Shown here: one piece after another, positions 45,450 through 54,004 of the stretch
Numbering within the stretch: position 1 is the stretch's first letter
Layout: each line of letters opens with the position of its first letter
Origin: Desulfopila sp. IMCC35006
Lineage (GTDB): Bacteria; Desulfobacterota; Desulfobulbia; Desulfobulbales; Desulfocapsaceae
Reading direction: 5' to 3'
Length of the DNA: 64,000 nt
Assembly (NCBI RefSeq): GCF_005116645.1
Contig: NZ_SWCM01000007.1
Location: 1 to 64,000, forward strand
Notes under the pieces: model-generated
Seen by the model: only the letters and a program-made list of their open reading frames with translations
Database searches by the model: none
Told to the model about the DNA's origin: nothing
Made by a program: the position numbers and the translations under genes

Positions 45450-46280
45450 ATGATGGTCTGTCGTGTGATCTTTAATAAAAAAGGTGGCGTCGGAAAAACT
45501 ACCATTACCTGTAACCTTGCTGCCATCAGTGCATCATCCGGCCAAAAAACCATCGTGGTAGACCTCGATCCCCAGGCCAATGCCAGTCAGTACCTGTTGC
45601 GTGACAGATACAATGAAATTAAGGAACAAGGCCGGACGATCTTCGACTTTTTCAAAGCATCGCTGGACGGCGGGAGTATTTTCGAATTCAATCCATTTTT
45701 CTCCCACCTCAGCAGCCCCCGGCCTGAACCCGAGTCCTTTATTCACCAAACCAGGTTCGATAATCTTTATGTCATACCGTCTCACTCAGGTCTGGCGGAC
45801 CTTGAGGCACAGCTCGTCAGCAAACATAAAATCTATAAGCTGAAAGAAATGCTGGAAAAAATTTCCGGTTTTGAGGCCGTGTTTATCGATACCCCGCCGG
45901 CGATGAACTTTTTCAGCCAGTCAGCCTTAATCGCCGCCTCCCGGTGTTTGATCCCCTTCGACTGCGATGCATTTTCCAAAGATGCAATTTTTGATGTCGG
46001 AAAACACATCGGTGATATCCAGAGAGACCATAATAACGCCCTTATAGTGGAAGGCATTATCGTTAATCAGTTCATGGCCCGGGCAGCTTATCCGAAAAAA
46101 ATAGTCGACGAACTGAAAGCCGATGGCCTGCCGATTCTCGCAACGAAAATTTCTTCTTCGGTGAAGATTCGAGAATCTCACCACGAGTCCACTCCCATGA
46201 TTTTTCTGAGTCCAGGGCATAAACTGACACAGGAATACCAGGCTCTGTATGACGAAATCAGCAGGAAAGGCCAATTTTGA
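45450..46280 (+). CDS. orphan ParA/Soj-family ATPase
   Basis: 276 residues, ATGATG start after GAGGAC. Deviant Walker A KKGGVGKTT with the signature Lys, Walker A' VVDLDPQANA, and Walker B FIDTPPA. Members position plasmids, chromosomes, or large protein assemblies on the nucleoid or membrane. No parB-like gene follows, so it probably positions another cargo (chemoreceptors, secretion or polysaccharide machinery), which is inference. Directly behind the mobile repeat copy D, which separates it from any older upstream promoter. Confidence 0.88.
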   Translation: MMVCRVIFNKKGGVGKTTITCNLAAISASSGQKTIVVDLDPQANASQYLLRDRYNEIKEQGRTIFDFFKASLDGGSIFEFNPFFSHLSSPRPEPESFIHQTRFDNLYVIPSHSGLADLEAQLVSKHKIYKLKEMLEKISGFEAVFIDTPPAMNFFSQSALIAASRCLIPFDCDAFSKDAIFDVGKHIGDIQRDHNNALIVEGIIVNQFMARAAYPKKIVDELKADGLPILATKISSSVKIRESHHESTPMIFLSPGHKLTQEYQALYDEISRKGQF

Positions 46281-46346
46281 TTTTATCTGAGTTGGTTTGA
46301 CGCAAAAGGCACAGTCGGTAGGTATCGAGGGAAGTGGCTCTCGCGG

Positions 46347-46760
46347 CTATCGACATCCACATCCACCCAATATAATGGGCGGCCGCTCTGACAATCTTGT
46401 GCCTTCAGCGATGATTGCATCTTTCACGAGCTGTAACGCATCGCACCATAAGTCCGTAGATTCCGTCTTTTCTATACCCAGATCTGCCAGGGACAGGTGA
46501 AACTCAAGGTTGCAATTGAGTGCGCCAAGCTGTTTTCTGCCGCACTGTTGCTCGCATCCATCCACGACAATAAAGGGCAGCGCATCAGCCGGCCTGCAGA
46601 TCATTTCCGGTAAATTTGCGCCACGCCCACCGTCAACCCACTCCCCTTTGCCTTCCAGGACCAATTCCTGGACGGCATGTCTGGTCAGTTGGCCCGCCCT
46701 GGATGCACCCGCGCAGGGGAGCATGAGAATTTTACTTTTTGCACTACAGGTTCGATTCAT
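46347..46760 (-). CDS. DGC-domain putative zinc-binding protein
   Basis: 137 residues from the ATG at 46760 (AGGAA upstream); the longer frame to 46904 lacks features. The opening LMLPCAGASRAGQ and the central VDGCEQQCG (the DGC motif) identify the DGC family of small cysteine-rich proteins with a suspected metal site. Function unknown in the family. Tail to tail with ParA, 66 nt apart. Confidence 0.75.
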   Translation of the reverse strand: MNRTCSAKSKILMLPCAGASRAGQLTRHAVQELVLEGKGEWVDGGRGANLPEMICRPADALPFIVVDGCEQQCGRKQLGALNCNLEFHLSLADLGIEKTESTDLWCDALQLVKDAIIAEGTRLSERPPIILGGCGCR

Positions 46761-47078
46761 TTCGGGAATTCCTGATGGAGAATGTGTGTCCTCGGAGATT
46801 AATGCCATTTTTGCACACGCCCATGACAAGCTGAAATCGCCTGGATAAACTTCGATTTTTTTTTCGACGGCTTGAAGCAAAAAGCGGCAATTCTTCCCGA
46901 GCACTTTGAATGGGCAAAGAGAGAGGAGAATTGAGGAGGAAAGAGCAGGAACAATTTTCAGATACTGCTGAGGACTTGTATCCTGGAATCACGCTGACAA
47001 CGCTGTTTTGCTCCAATTTTCCCTTCAAATGCGAACTATCATAAATTATATAATTATACTGTCAAGAGAGAGAGCAAA
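46761..47078. other. intergenic spacer
   Basis: 318 nt between divergent genes. A TATAAT and a TATACT lie back to back at 47049-47060, close to the DUF1566 gene start, and may be its -10. No other feature. Confidence 0.4.
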
Positions 47079-48107
47079 ATGCATACCGCAAGGGAGGGGG
47101 ACACTGTCATGCGCACCAGACATATTTTGTCAACGGGGCAGCAGCGATGCTACAACGACGATGGTGAACTGATTGATTGCCGGGGGACAGGGCAGGATGC
47201 AGAGTTTTGTCCGGGTGTCGGCTGGCCGGAAAATCGATTTGAGCTCATCGACGATGAGCTGGTCAGGGATCACGCAACGCAGCTTGTCTGGATGAGAAAC
47301 ATTTGCCCTACCGACTTTCCTGTGAGCTGGCAGGAGGGATTGGCCTTTGTCGAGCAGTTAAACCGAGAGGAAAAGTTTGGCAGAAAGGATTGGCGAATGC
47401 CGAATCGCCGCGAATTAAGAAGCCTCATTGACCACAGCGCAAAAAAACCGGCCTTGACCGCGGGGCATCCCTTTCAAAATGTATTTTTGGGGTGGATCTG
47501 GACCTCTACCACTGCTGCCATTGCCCCGAAGTATGCCTGGTATGTGCACCTGGAAGGCGGCAGGATGTTTTACGGCAACAAGAACGATTATTACTGGGTC
47601 TGGCCGGTTTGTGGTGCATCGGCTGTTCTGGCCGCGACAGGGGAGACACAGTGTTTCGATAATCTGGGGCGGACAGTAGCATGTAGCGAAAGCAGGCAGG
47701 ATGGTTCGCTTGCAACGGGAGTTCCATGGCCCAGACCTCGATTTATTTCTCTGCAGACCGGGGTATTGGATAGACTGACTGATCTGACCTGGCATACCCA
47801 AGCCAATTTGTGCGGAGAGACTGCCAGCTGGAGCGAGGCGCTGGCAGCCGTTTGCGCCTATGCCAAAGAGACAGGTCTGCCCTGGCGGTTGCCGACCATC
47901 AATGAGCTGGAAAGTCTTGTCGACGCCTCAACCCATACTCCGGCTCTTCCAGCCGCGCATCCTTTTGCCGCTATCCAGGAAGCCTACTGGTCCTCAACGA
48001 CCAGCGCCTTTGCAACCGATTGGTCCTATGTGCTTTATCTGGGAAAAGGCGCTGTCGGAGTAGGGTATAAAAAGAACAGGGATTTTGCGGTCTGGACGGT
48101 CATGTAG
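47079..48107 (+). CDS. DUF1566 (Lcl-type) two-repeat protein
   Basis: Up to 342 residues; the ATG at 47109 has GGGAGG upstream and is about as likely as 47079. Two DUF1566 repeats (about 60-185 and 225-342), each with WRMPNRREL or WRLPTINEL and a WTSTT or WSSTT motif, ending in a WxVWP-type strand. The fold is related to C-type lectins. There is no signal peptide, unlike most relatives. Ligand unknown. No reverse transcriptase gene is near, so it is not evidently a DGR target. Confidence 0.82.
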   Translation: MHTAREGDTVMRTRHILSTGQQRCYNDDGELIDCRGTGQDAEFCPGVGWPENRFELIDDELVRDHATQLVWMRNICPTDFPVSWQEGLAFVEQLNREEKFGRKDWRMPNRRELRSLIDHSAKKPALTAGHPFQNVFLGWIWTSTTAAIAPKYAWYVHLEGGRMFYGNKNDYYWVWPVCGASAVLAATGETQCFDNLGRTVACSESRQDGSLATGVPWPRPRFISLQTGVLDRLTDLTWHTQANLCGETASWSEALAAVCAYAKETGLPWRLPTINELESLVDASTHTPALPAAHPFAAIQEAYWSSTTSAFATDWSYVLYLGKGAVGVGYKKNRDFAVWTVM

Positions 48108-48139
48108 AGAAGCTGGAGTTCTCTTTATTCGGCGTGTTC

Positions 48140-48376
48140 TCAATACCTGTTATGGTTATATTCTCCGTCCCAGTGACGCTCATGGCCTCCTCTTCTCCGG
48201 TCATAGTCATATCCGCGGTTACGGTCATGGCCACCTCTTCCCCTGTCATAGTTATATCCGCCGTTCCAGTAAAGATCATGTCCTCGACCTCTGTCATGGA
48301 AAGGAACAACATAGCATCCGCCAAGAGAGACGAGCATGGTCATCATTACGATCGCCAGCATAATTATTTTCTTCAT
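48140..48376 (-). CDS. small repeat-containing lipoprotein
   Basis: 78 residues from the ATG at 48376. Lipobox SLGGC gives a short lipoprotein whose mature part is almost entirely Arg, Gly, His, Tyr and Asp in tandem repeats (YDRGRGGHDRNRGYDYDRRR). At the DNA level 30-36-nt units recur, so repeat-number variation is likely. Such His/Tyr-rich lipoproteins could bind metal. Converges with the DUF1566 gene, 32 nt apart. Confidence 0.65.
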   Translation of the reverse strand: MKKIIMLAIVMMTMLVSLGGCYVVPFHDRGRGHDLYWNGGYNYDRGRGGHDRNRGYDYDRRRGGHERHWDGEYNHNRY

Positions 48377-49232
48377 TGCAATACCCATGGTTGTTTTTTT
48401 GCCGTCGATATAGGGACGTACCCCGAAAAGACGAAGTATTTCGATCTATTAAACAACTACTTGCGTGTGTTTTTTTAAACAGTGACGCTTCGTGCTTTTG
48501 TAACACGCTGTCTGGAAGGCACATTTCGGGGGGTGCACAAAAATGCCCTTTCTGGTCCTTCCATGACGGTTAAATTCATCGTGAGATGTCTTTCTTCGCT
48601 TTCTTTGTAATCAGACAACCGGTTGAATAATAGAGGACATATGGCGGAATAGGGTCCCACGTCACCTCATATAGAGGCCATGTCGGGTTCATGTCGAGTG
48701 CTTGAACAAAATTGCCGGCTCACCCCTCCTGCCATTGCGAAAGGTTGAGATTGCGGGGCAGGCACATGTATTAAAATGTGATTACCACTAAACCTCAGCT
48801 TGGCAGGTCCAGAGGGTTATGAGGTGCCCTTTGCACGGGACGCCATAAACCCATCCCTGGGGGCTTGACCGCAGCCATCCAGGCTGCGGAACACCCGTGC
48901 AAAGGACACCTCATATCCCCATATAGCTGCGGTTTAGTGGTAATCACCTATTAAAATAGCAAACGTATTAAGCGTACTGATGGTATACTGTCGGTCCTGA
49001 GCATTAATCAGGAGGAGTTTCACCGCTACCCAGAGATTTTTACCTCAAGTGTGTCGCGGTCACCACATCACTTTAGGCAGCAAAATGATCTGCGGTTGAA
49101 GTTCTTGCTCAGGCAGTTTACCTTGCAACCGGCGCATGACTTGGTCAACCCGTGGCTTTTCAGATATCTGCGGGTTATTTTATTACGTTTTTAGTGAGAT
49201 AAAGGCGCTTTGCGCTTGTGAAGGGGAGATAC
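48377..49232. other. long intergenic gap containing repeat copy E
   Basis: About 860 nt. Apart from the mobile repeat at 48778-48947 I find nothing convincing. The end of the gap holds the promoter and the binding site (AGGGGAG) of the hemerythrin-PilZ gene. Confidence 0.5.
48778..48947. mobile_element. MITE-like repeat, copy E (170 bp, near-perfect TSD)
   Basis: Starts GTGATTACCACTAAAC and ends GTTTAGTGGTAATCAC: a perfect 16-bp terminal inverted repeat. Flanks are GTATTAAAAT (48768-48777) and CTATTAAAAT (48948-48957), 9 of 10 identical. Interior as in copies B and C. The least decayed termini of the set. Confidence 0.88.
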
Positions 49233-50030
49233 GTGAAGACAAACACAGTCTGGGATGCAAAACTGAAAGTTGGTTCCGATATCATCGACAATCAACATAA
49301 AGTGCTATTTGATTTGATCAAGGACTTGAACAATGCAATCCGCACCGAGGTCAACATAAGGGTCGTCGATATTCTGTTGGGGGTGTTACGTGACTACGCT
49401 TTTCAGCACTTTCAGACCGAAGAGGAACAATTTCAAAAGCATGCTGATTCTATCACCCATTGTCTCGAACATTATACACTGATTAAAAGGTTGAATACGT
49501 TTATCCATGATTTCAGGAACAACAGGACAAAAGGGGAGCCGACACCTTCAGTTTTCCTTGAACATTGGTTGTTTGAACACATTGAGAAATTTGACAAGCC
49601 ATGCTTTGCAGATAAGGCAGTGAGTGTGTCTCTTTCATCTCCCCCTGATGCTGTAGATGCGTTTGACCCTCTTTTAAAGGAAAGACGTCACCATAAGCGG
49701 ATACCCCATAATGACCTCGTGGATGAGAACATCCAGGCCCATTGTTATAACGCCACAAAGTTGAAAAGCGGAATGGTAGACATAGTTAACCTGAGTACTG
49801 GCGGGCTCATGCTGCGTTCCGCCAGAACCCAGGAAGTCGACGATCTGTTGATCGTCAGCTGTCGGATTGGCCGCACTTTCAAAATGAAGGAAAAGGTCAA
49901 AGTAATATCGGCTCATGATCAGATGTACGGTGTTCAATTTATCTCACCATCTCGCGAAACAATCGTATTTTTCACAGAACTGTATGGCGCCGTTCATATG
50001 AACAATTCAGGCTATGTCGATGCACAATAA
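49233..50030 (+). CDS. bacteriohemerythrin-PilZ fusion protein
   Basis: 265 residues from the GTG at 49233 (AGGGGAG upstream; a GTG at 49218 precedes the site itself). Residues 1-130 are a bacteriohemerythrin with the full set of iron ligands in order: His in DNQH, HxxxE in HFQTE, HxxxH in HCLEH, and HxxxxD in HIEKFD. Residues ~145-265 are a PilZ domain with the c-di-GMP-binding RxxxR (RHHKR) and NLSTGG. Oxygen binding at the di-iron site could alter c-di-GMP output, or the reverse. No signal peptide, so cytoplasmic. Precedes the receiver-LpxC gene on the same strand. Confidence 0.88.
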   Translation: MKTNTVWDAKLKVGSDIIDNQHKVLFDLIKDLNNAIRTEVNIRVVDILLGVLRDYAFQHFQTEEEQFQKHADSITHCLEHYTLIKRLNTFIHDFRNNRTKGEPTPSVFLEHWLFEHIEKFDKPCFADKAVSVSLSSPPDAVDAFDPLLKERRHHKRIPHNDLVDENIQAHCYNATKLKSGMVDIVNLSTGGLMLRSARTQEVDDLLIVSCRIGRTFKMKEKVKVISAHDQMYGVQFISPSRETIVFFTELYGAVHMNNSGYVDAQ

Positions 50031-50360
50031 GTTTGTGCCGGCGTTCAAGGCTCCTGGCTGTCTGCATGACCGGGGGGCTTGACAAATGCGTAAATAAGTA
50101 AAATTCAATGGTTATCAAAGTACATATGCGACGATGAGGAGAACAGCAATACCTGGCATGCCGCATCCTATAATCCACCGCGGAGTACATGGTCGGAAAA
50201 TTTTTTTGATCAACGACGATTATATGGTTTATTCAGAGACACTGCCGGGCTGCACCCGTCGCCATGGTCGGGAAAAGTCATGGTGGCTCACCCTCGTATA
50301 ATCGCTTATCATAGATATTTGCGGGTCTCATTTTAACAATGTTTTTTGGACAAGAGTGAT
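50031..50360. other. intergenic, nothing recognised
   Basis: 330 nt between the hemerythrin-PilZ and receiver-LpxC genes on the same strand. No clear terminator or promoter, so the two may or may not share a transcript. Confidence 0.45.
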
Positions 50361-51695
50361 ATGAATCCTATTTGTATAGTAGACGATCAACCTTTTATAG
50401 GTTCGACAATTTCGAATATCCTTAAAGACGAGGGGTATGAGACCATTGTATTTCAGGATGCGGAAAGCTTCTGGCAGAGCCTCGATATGCAGGAGCCCTC
50501 TCTCGTTATGCTGGATATCTGGCTGCCGGGTCAGGACGGTCTGCAGCTTCTGAAACGGCTGCAGGGACGATTCCCCACCCTGCCCATCATCATGATGAGC
50601 GGACATGCCGGGATCGAGACGGCGGTTGCCGCGATAAAGGCCGGTGCCTACGATTTTATGGAAAAACCGCTGCATCTTGAGGTGTTACTCGACAAGGTGC
50701 AATCTGCCATTATGCATCGGCCTCCAAGGAGCGACTGGAACCTGCCCTCGGATATGGGAATTGAGATCGCCAGCGCCGACCTGTTGCTGCCCCCCGGCAT
50801 GGTGGAGGTCGTTGATTCCCGGGAACCGCAGCGCACCCTCAGAGAAAATGTAGTTCTTAACGGTGTCGGGCTTCTGAGCGGCCGGAAAACAGGCATTATC
50901 CTCAGCCCGCTCGGGATCAATGAAGGTATCGTCTTTCAAACTCTCGACGGTCAAACCATCCATGGACACATTACCTCCCTGGAAAATTTTTCCCAAACGG
51001 TTTCCTCGAAGACCTTCTCAGCCAATTCCACCACGCTGGATAACGGCAGGCAGCAGGTACGCACTGTTGAACACCTGATGGCAATCTTTTCCATGTACGG
51101 CATAACCAACGTGCTCATAAAGGTAGATGACGAAGTGCCGAACATAGACGGTTCCGGCAAGGACTTCTGTGACCTCATCGCCCAGGCGGGGATAGAGGCA
51201 CAGCCGGCCTTTACCAAGGTTGCGGTCATCCGCCAGAAAATCGGCGTCGGCAACGAGGAGAAACAGGAAAAGTATATCTATGCAGAACCTTTCGAAGGGT
51301 TCGAGATATCGATGAGGGTTGACTATTCTCTTCCCATCGGGGAACAGGTTTATACTTTCAATCCTGAAAAAGGGTCTTTTGCCAAGGAAATAGCCCCGGC
51401 CCGGTCATTCAATACCTTCGAAAATATTGAGATGGCCCAGCGGCTGGGCAAGGTCGGCGGTGGATATCTCAATTCCCATATCATCATGTACGAAGGCAAA
51501 GTCATCAATACGGAGCTCCGTTATCCCGACGAATTCGTGCGCCACAAGATACTGGACCTGATCGGCGACCTCTATCTGCTTGGTTTTTCCATCAGAGGAC
51601 GCATTGTCGCCAATATGACCTCCCATGGCTTCAATCAGGCCCTGGTGGAACGGTTGTACCGGGCTATCCAGAGCAGTTCCCAAAAGCAGTCATAA
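50361..51695 (+). CDS. response-regulator receiver fused to LpxC deacetylase
   Basis: 444 residues from the ATG at 50361. Residues 1-115 form a receiver domain with phospho-Asp52 (VMLDIWLPG) and a conserved Lys (MEKP), NtrC-like in type. After a linker comes LpxC (about 157-440), the zinc deacetylase of the first committed step of lipid A synthesis. Catalytic and metal residues are present: Glu237-His238 (TVEHL), His395 and Asp399 (FVRHKILD), and the general acid His422 (SHGFN). An intact enzyme under control of a phosphorylatable receiver would couple a two-component signal to outer-membrane lipid output. A normal stand-alone lpxC is probably elsewhere. Cognate kinase not adjacent. Confidence 0.9.
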   Translation: MNPICIVDDQPFIGSTISNILKDEGYETIVFQDAESFWQSLDMQEPSLVMLDIWLPGQDGLQLLKRLQGRFPTLPIIMMSGHAGIETAVAAIKAGAYDFMEKPLHLEVLLDKVQSAIMHRPPRSDWNLPSDMGIEIASADLLLPPGMVEVVDSREPQRTLRENVVLNGVGLLSGRKTGIILSPLGINEGIVFQTLDGQTIHGHITSLENFSQTVSSKTFSANSTTLDNGRQQVRTVEHLMAIFSMYGITNVLIKVDDEVPNIDGSGKDFCDLIAQAGIEAQPAFTKVAVIRQKIGVGNEEKQEKYIYAEPFEGFEISMRVDYSLPIGEQVYTFNPEKGSFAKEIAPARSFNTFENIEMAQRLGKVGGGYLNSHIIMYEGKVINTELRYPDEFVRHKILDLIGDLYLLGFSIRGRIVANMTSHGFNQALVERLYRAIQSSSQKQS

Positions 51696-51766
51696 AATTC
51701 AAGGGGTAACATGCGACAGACGAGCACCGTAAAGAATTCGAAAGTTGGTTGACATCTTTTACGTCG

Positions 51767-53650
51767 ATGAACCAGGCCGTACATTGTCTACTGATGCAGA
51801 AAGACCGCATCATGATATTCGCAATCATTGTCTTTCTTCTGCAAATGCTGGTGATACTCCCCTTGGGAGATGCACAGGCAACCGATGCTGATCTGGCGGC
51901 CAGCTATCGATTTCTGGTCAGTGACCGGGACTCGGCGGACGGTGTTCTCTACACGGCCACGGCCGGAAAACTCCGGGGTCGTCTGCTGCCGCTCAGTTTT
52001 TCCGACAGCCCGGAATACTGGGGCCGGTATGTCTGCGAACTGCCCGGAAACTCCTGCTCGGTTACTGATGTTTACGATCCGCAAACCTATACCCTGACCC
52101 CGCAAAAATCACATTCCGGCGATCTGCAGACCGAACGTGTCAACAGCCACAACGGAACCAACATCTACGATGCTGCAACCTGGCAGATCGCCGTCATGCT
52201 CGGGCATGCCATCAATCGATTTTCCCTGCCGGACAACGAGGACCCTTATGCCCTGGTCAGCAATCAAAATTATTTGCTGAAGGAGGGGTACAACGGCAAC
52301 TCAAGTACTGTCAGTGCCGGCCAAAATCGGGCGATGACAAGCGGCAAGGTCTTTGTCTACAATCAACGGGCCATTACCGAGCCCCAACAGGCCTACGCGT
52401 TTCGCATGCTGCCAAGGAACTGGCTGTCGGTGGATCCTTTTGCCGGAACCAGGTATGCAGATCGGATTAAAACCGCTGCCCTGCCACAGAAAAATCCCGA
52501 ATATCAACCCGGCAGGGTTACCTGGACGGACTGGAAGCCGATTACCGGCGAAAATGGCTGGGCATTTCTGGTGGGCCCGCTGCAGGCCGCATATATCCAT
52601 TATATCCTCGATCAGAAATCAGCCTTTGTGCCGTTGCAGGATCCGGCCGTGCAAAATGCGCTCGATATACTGCCGACTTTTGCGGCAATGCAGTCGCCCT
52701 CCGGTGCACTGTATTATGCCCCGGCTGGTACGGTAGCCAACCAGGGGGAACAGCTGGTGGATCCCTACGGGGTGTCGGTTGAAAACAATTTTTCTTTGTA
52801 TGCAGGTCTTACACTTCTGCATTCCACCCTGTGGGCGACCATTACGCATGAGCCAAATGTGCGTCCAGAGGATGCTGTGGCAATCCAGGAAGCACTGCAA
52901 CTGGTCGATGCGATGATCAACGGTGGCATGATCGGCAAAGATCGCACAACTTCCGGTCTTCTGGCTTTTTTCAGGGATCTGGCCTGGCGTGACGGGGAAT
53001 TTGTCCAGGGAGGTCGTGCTGACGACCCGACGAGCACCGTTAAATGGGTGCCAAGTCTGCAGCCTAAGGCAGTGGATGTCAATACCTGGGGAATTGCCGC
53101 CCTCGGGCCGCAGCAGATTGATGCGTGGTTCGGCTTCGGCGCTGCCTATCAAAACTGGCAACAGGTGAAAAAATGGGGCGGCTATGGTGTCGGCAGAACA
53201 CTCTGGGGTGTGGGGTTTTCGAACCAGGATGGAAACGGTATTGACGCAGATGGCAACTTCCGGCAGGGTATTCTCTCCACGGAATGGACTGCTGGCGCCA
53301 TCAACATGCTGCGCACAATGATCAGCTACTATGAGAAAATTCCCAAGGAATCAAACCATTACCGGGAATCCAGGCGCTTCTTGGCAACACTTGGCCATGA
53401 TATGCAATCGATGGTGGCGGCAATCGATACAATGCGTCTCGACACCTATGCAACGAGCAGTTTTCCTGGCCGGCCGCAAGAATTTGCTCAATTATTTACG
53501 GCTCGCAAAACCCGGCCCTATCTCTACGCAAGCAAACGGTACCTGATTCCCTTTGGCTGGTATGCCAACCCCATGCCCAGCACCTGTGCAACTGCCTGGG
53601 TCATTATGGTTCATGCTGGCTATAATCCCTTCGCGTATGGTGGCAAGTAG
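51767..53650 (+). CDS. large secreted protein, possibly alpha-toroid type
   Basis: About 627 residues from the ATG at 51767 (starts at 51794 and 51812 also possible). A hydrophobic segment IFAIIVFLLQMLVILPLG ends in a cleavable DAQA. The mature part is rich in aromatic residues and predicted helices separated by short loops, like (alpha/alpha) toroid glycosidases or lyases; possible acidic catalytic residues are scattered but no signature is certain. No family named with confidence. It follows the receiver-LpxC gene by 71 nt and precedes the NlpC/P60-barrel gene, so an envelope-polysaccharide role is a reasonable guess. Confidence 0.6.
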   Translation: MNQAVHCLLMQKDRIMIFAIIVFLLQMLVILPLGDAQATDADLAASYRFLVSDRDSADGVLYTATAGKLRGRLLPLSFSDSPEYWGRYVCELPGNSCSVTDVYDPQTYTLTPQKSHSGDLQTERVNSHNGTNIYDAATWQIAVMLGHAINRFSLPDNEDPYALVSNQNYLLKEGYNGNSSTVSAGQNRAMTSGKVFVYNQRAITEPQQAYAFRMLPRNWLSVDPFAGTRYADRIKTAALPQKNPEYQPGRVTWTDWKPITGENGWAFLVGPLQAAYIHYILDQKSAFVPLQDPAVQNALDILPTFAAMQSPSGALYYAPAGTVANQGEQLVDPYGVSVENNFSLYAGLTLLHSTLWATITHEPNVRPEDAVAIQEALQLVDAMINGGMIGKDRTTSGLLAFFRDLAWRDGEFVQGGRADDPTSTVKWVPSLQPKAVDVNTWGIAALGPQQIDAWFGFGAAYQNWQQVKKWGGYGVGRTLWGVGFSNQDGNGIDADGNFRQGILSTEWTAGAINMLRTMISYYEKIPKESNHYRESRRFLATLGHDMQSMVAAIDTMRLDTYATSSFPGRPQEFAQLFTARKTRPYLYASKRYLIPFGWYANPMPSTCATAWVIMVHAGYNPFAYGGK

Positions 53651-54004
53651 TCAATTCCCGGCCCAACCTGGGGCACATTTGGCACTCTCTTTTCAGACAA
53701 GAGGCCGGAAAAAAACAACATTTCTTTTTTTTGCCAAAATCTGCGGTATCTTCCCATTGTTTTGATCTTTTGACGGTGCAAAACCGCCTGTTGGCAACCG
53801 CCGAATCTGTAGCAAAATTGAATTTGGTTTGACAAGGCATCCTCAAATAGGCTATTTGAATAACATCATTTTGGCGAAAAGCGCTGACCTTGTCGCTTTT
53901 ACATTTGAGTCTATCAAATACGTACTGGCAAATCATAGAGACGTGAACGACACGTTGCACGTTTGAATCTTTCTGGTATATGCAAAATCTACAGAAAATG
54001 ATGC
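53651..54004. other. intergenic, nothing recognised
   Basis: 354 nt on the way to the NlpC/P60 gene. T-rich around 53720-53770 without a clear hairpin. Confidence 0.45.

Noticed and set aside
45450-46280. Plasmid or chromosome partition locus
   Set aside because: No parB gene or parS-like repeats adjacent; the ParA is an orphan.
47079-48107. Diversity-generating retroelement target
   Set aside because: DUF1566 has a lectin-like fold used by such systems, but no reverse transcriptase or template repeat is present.
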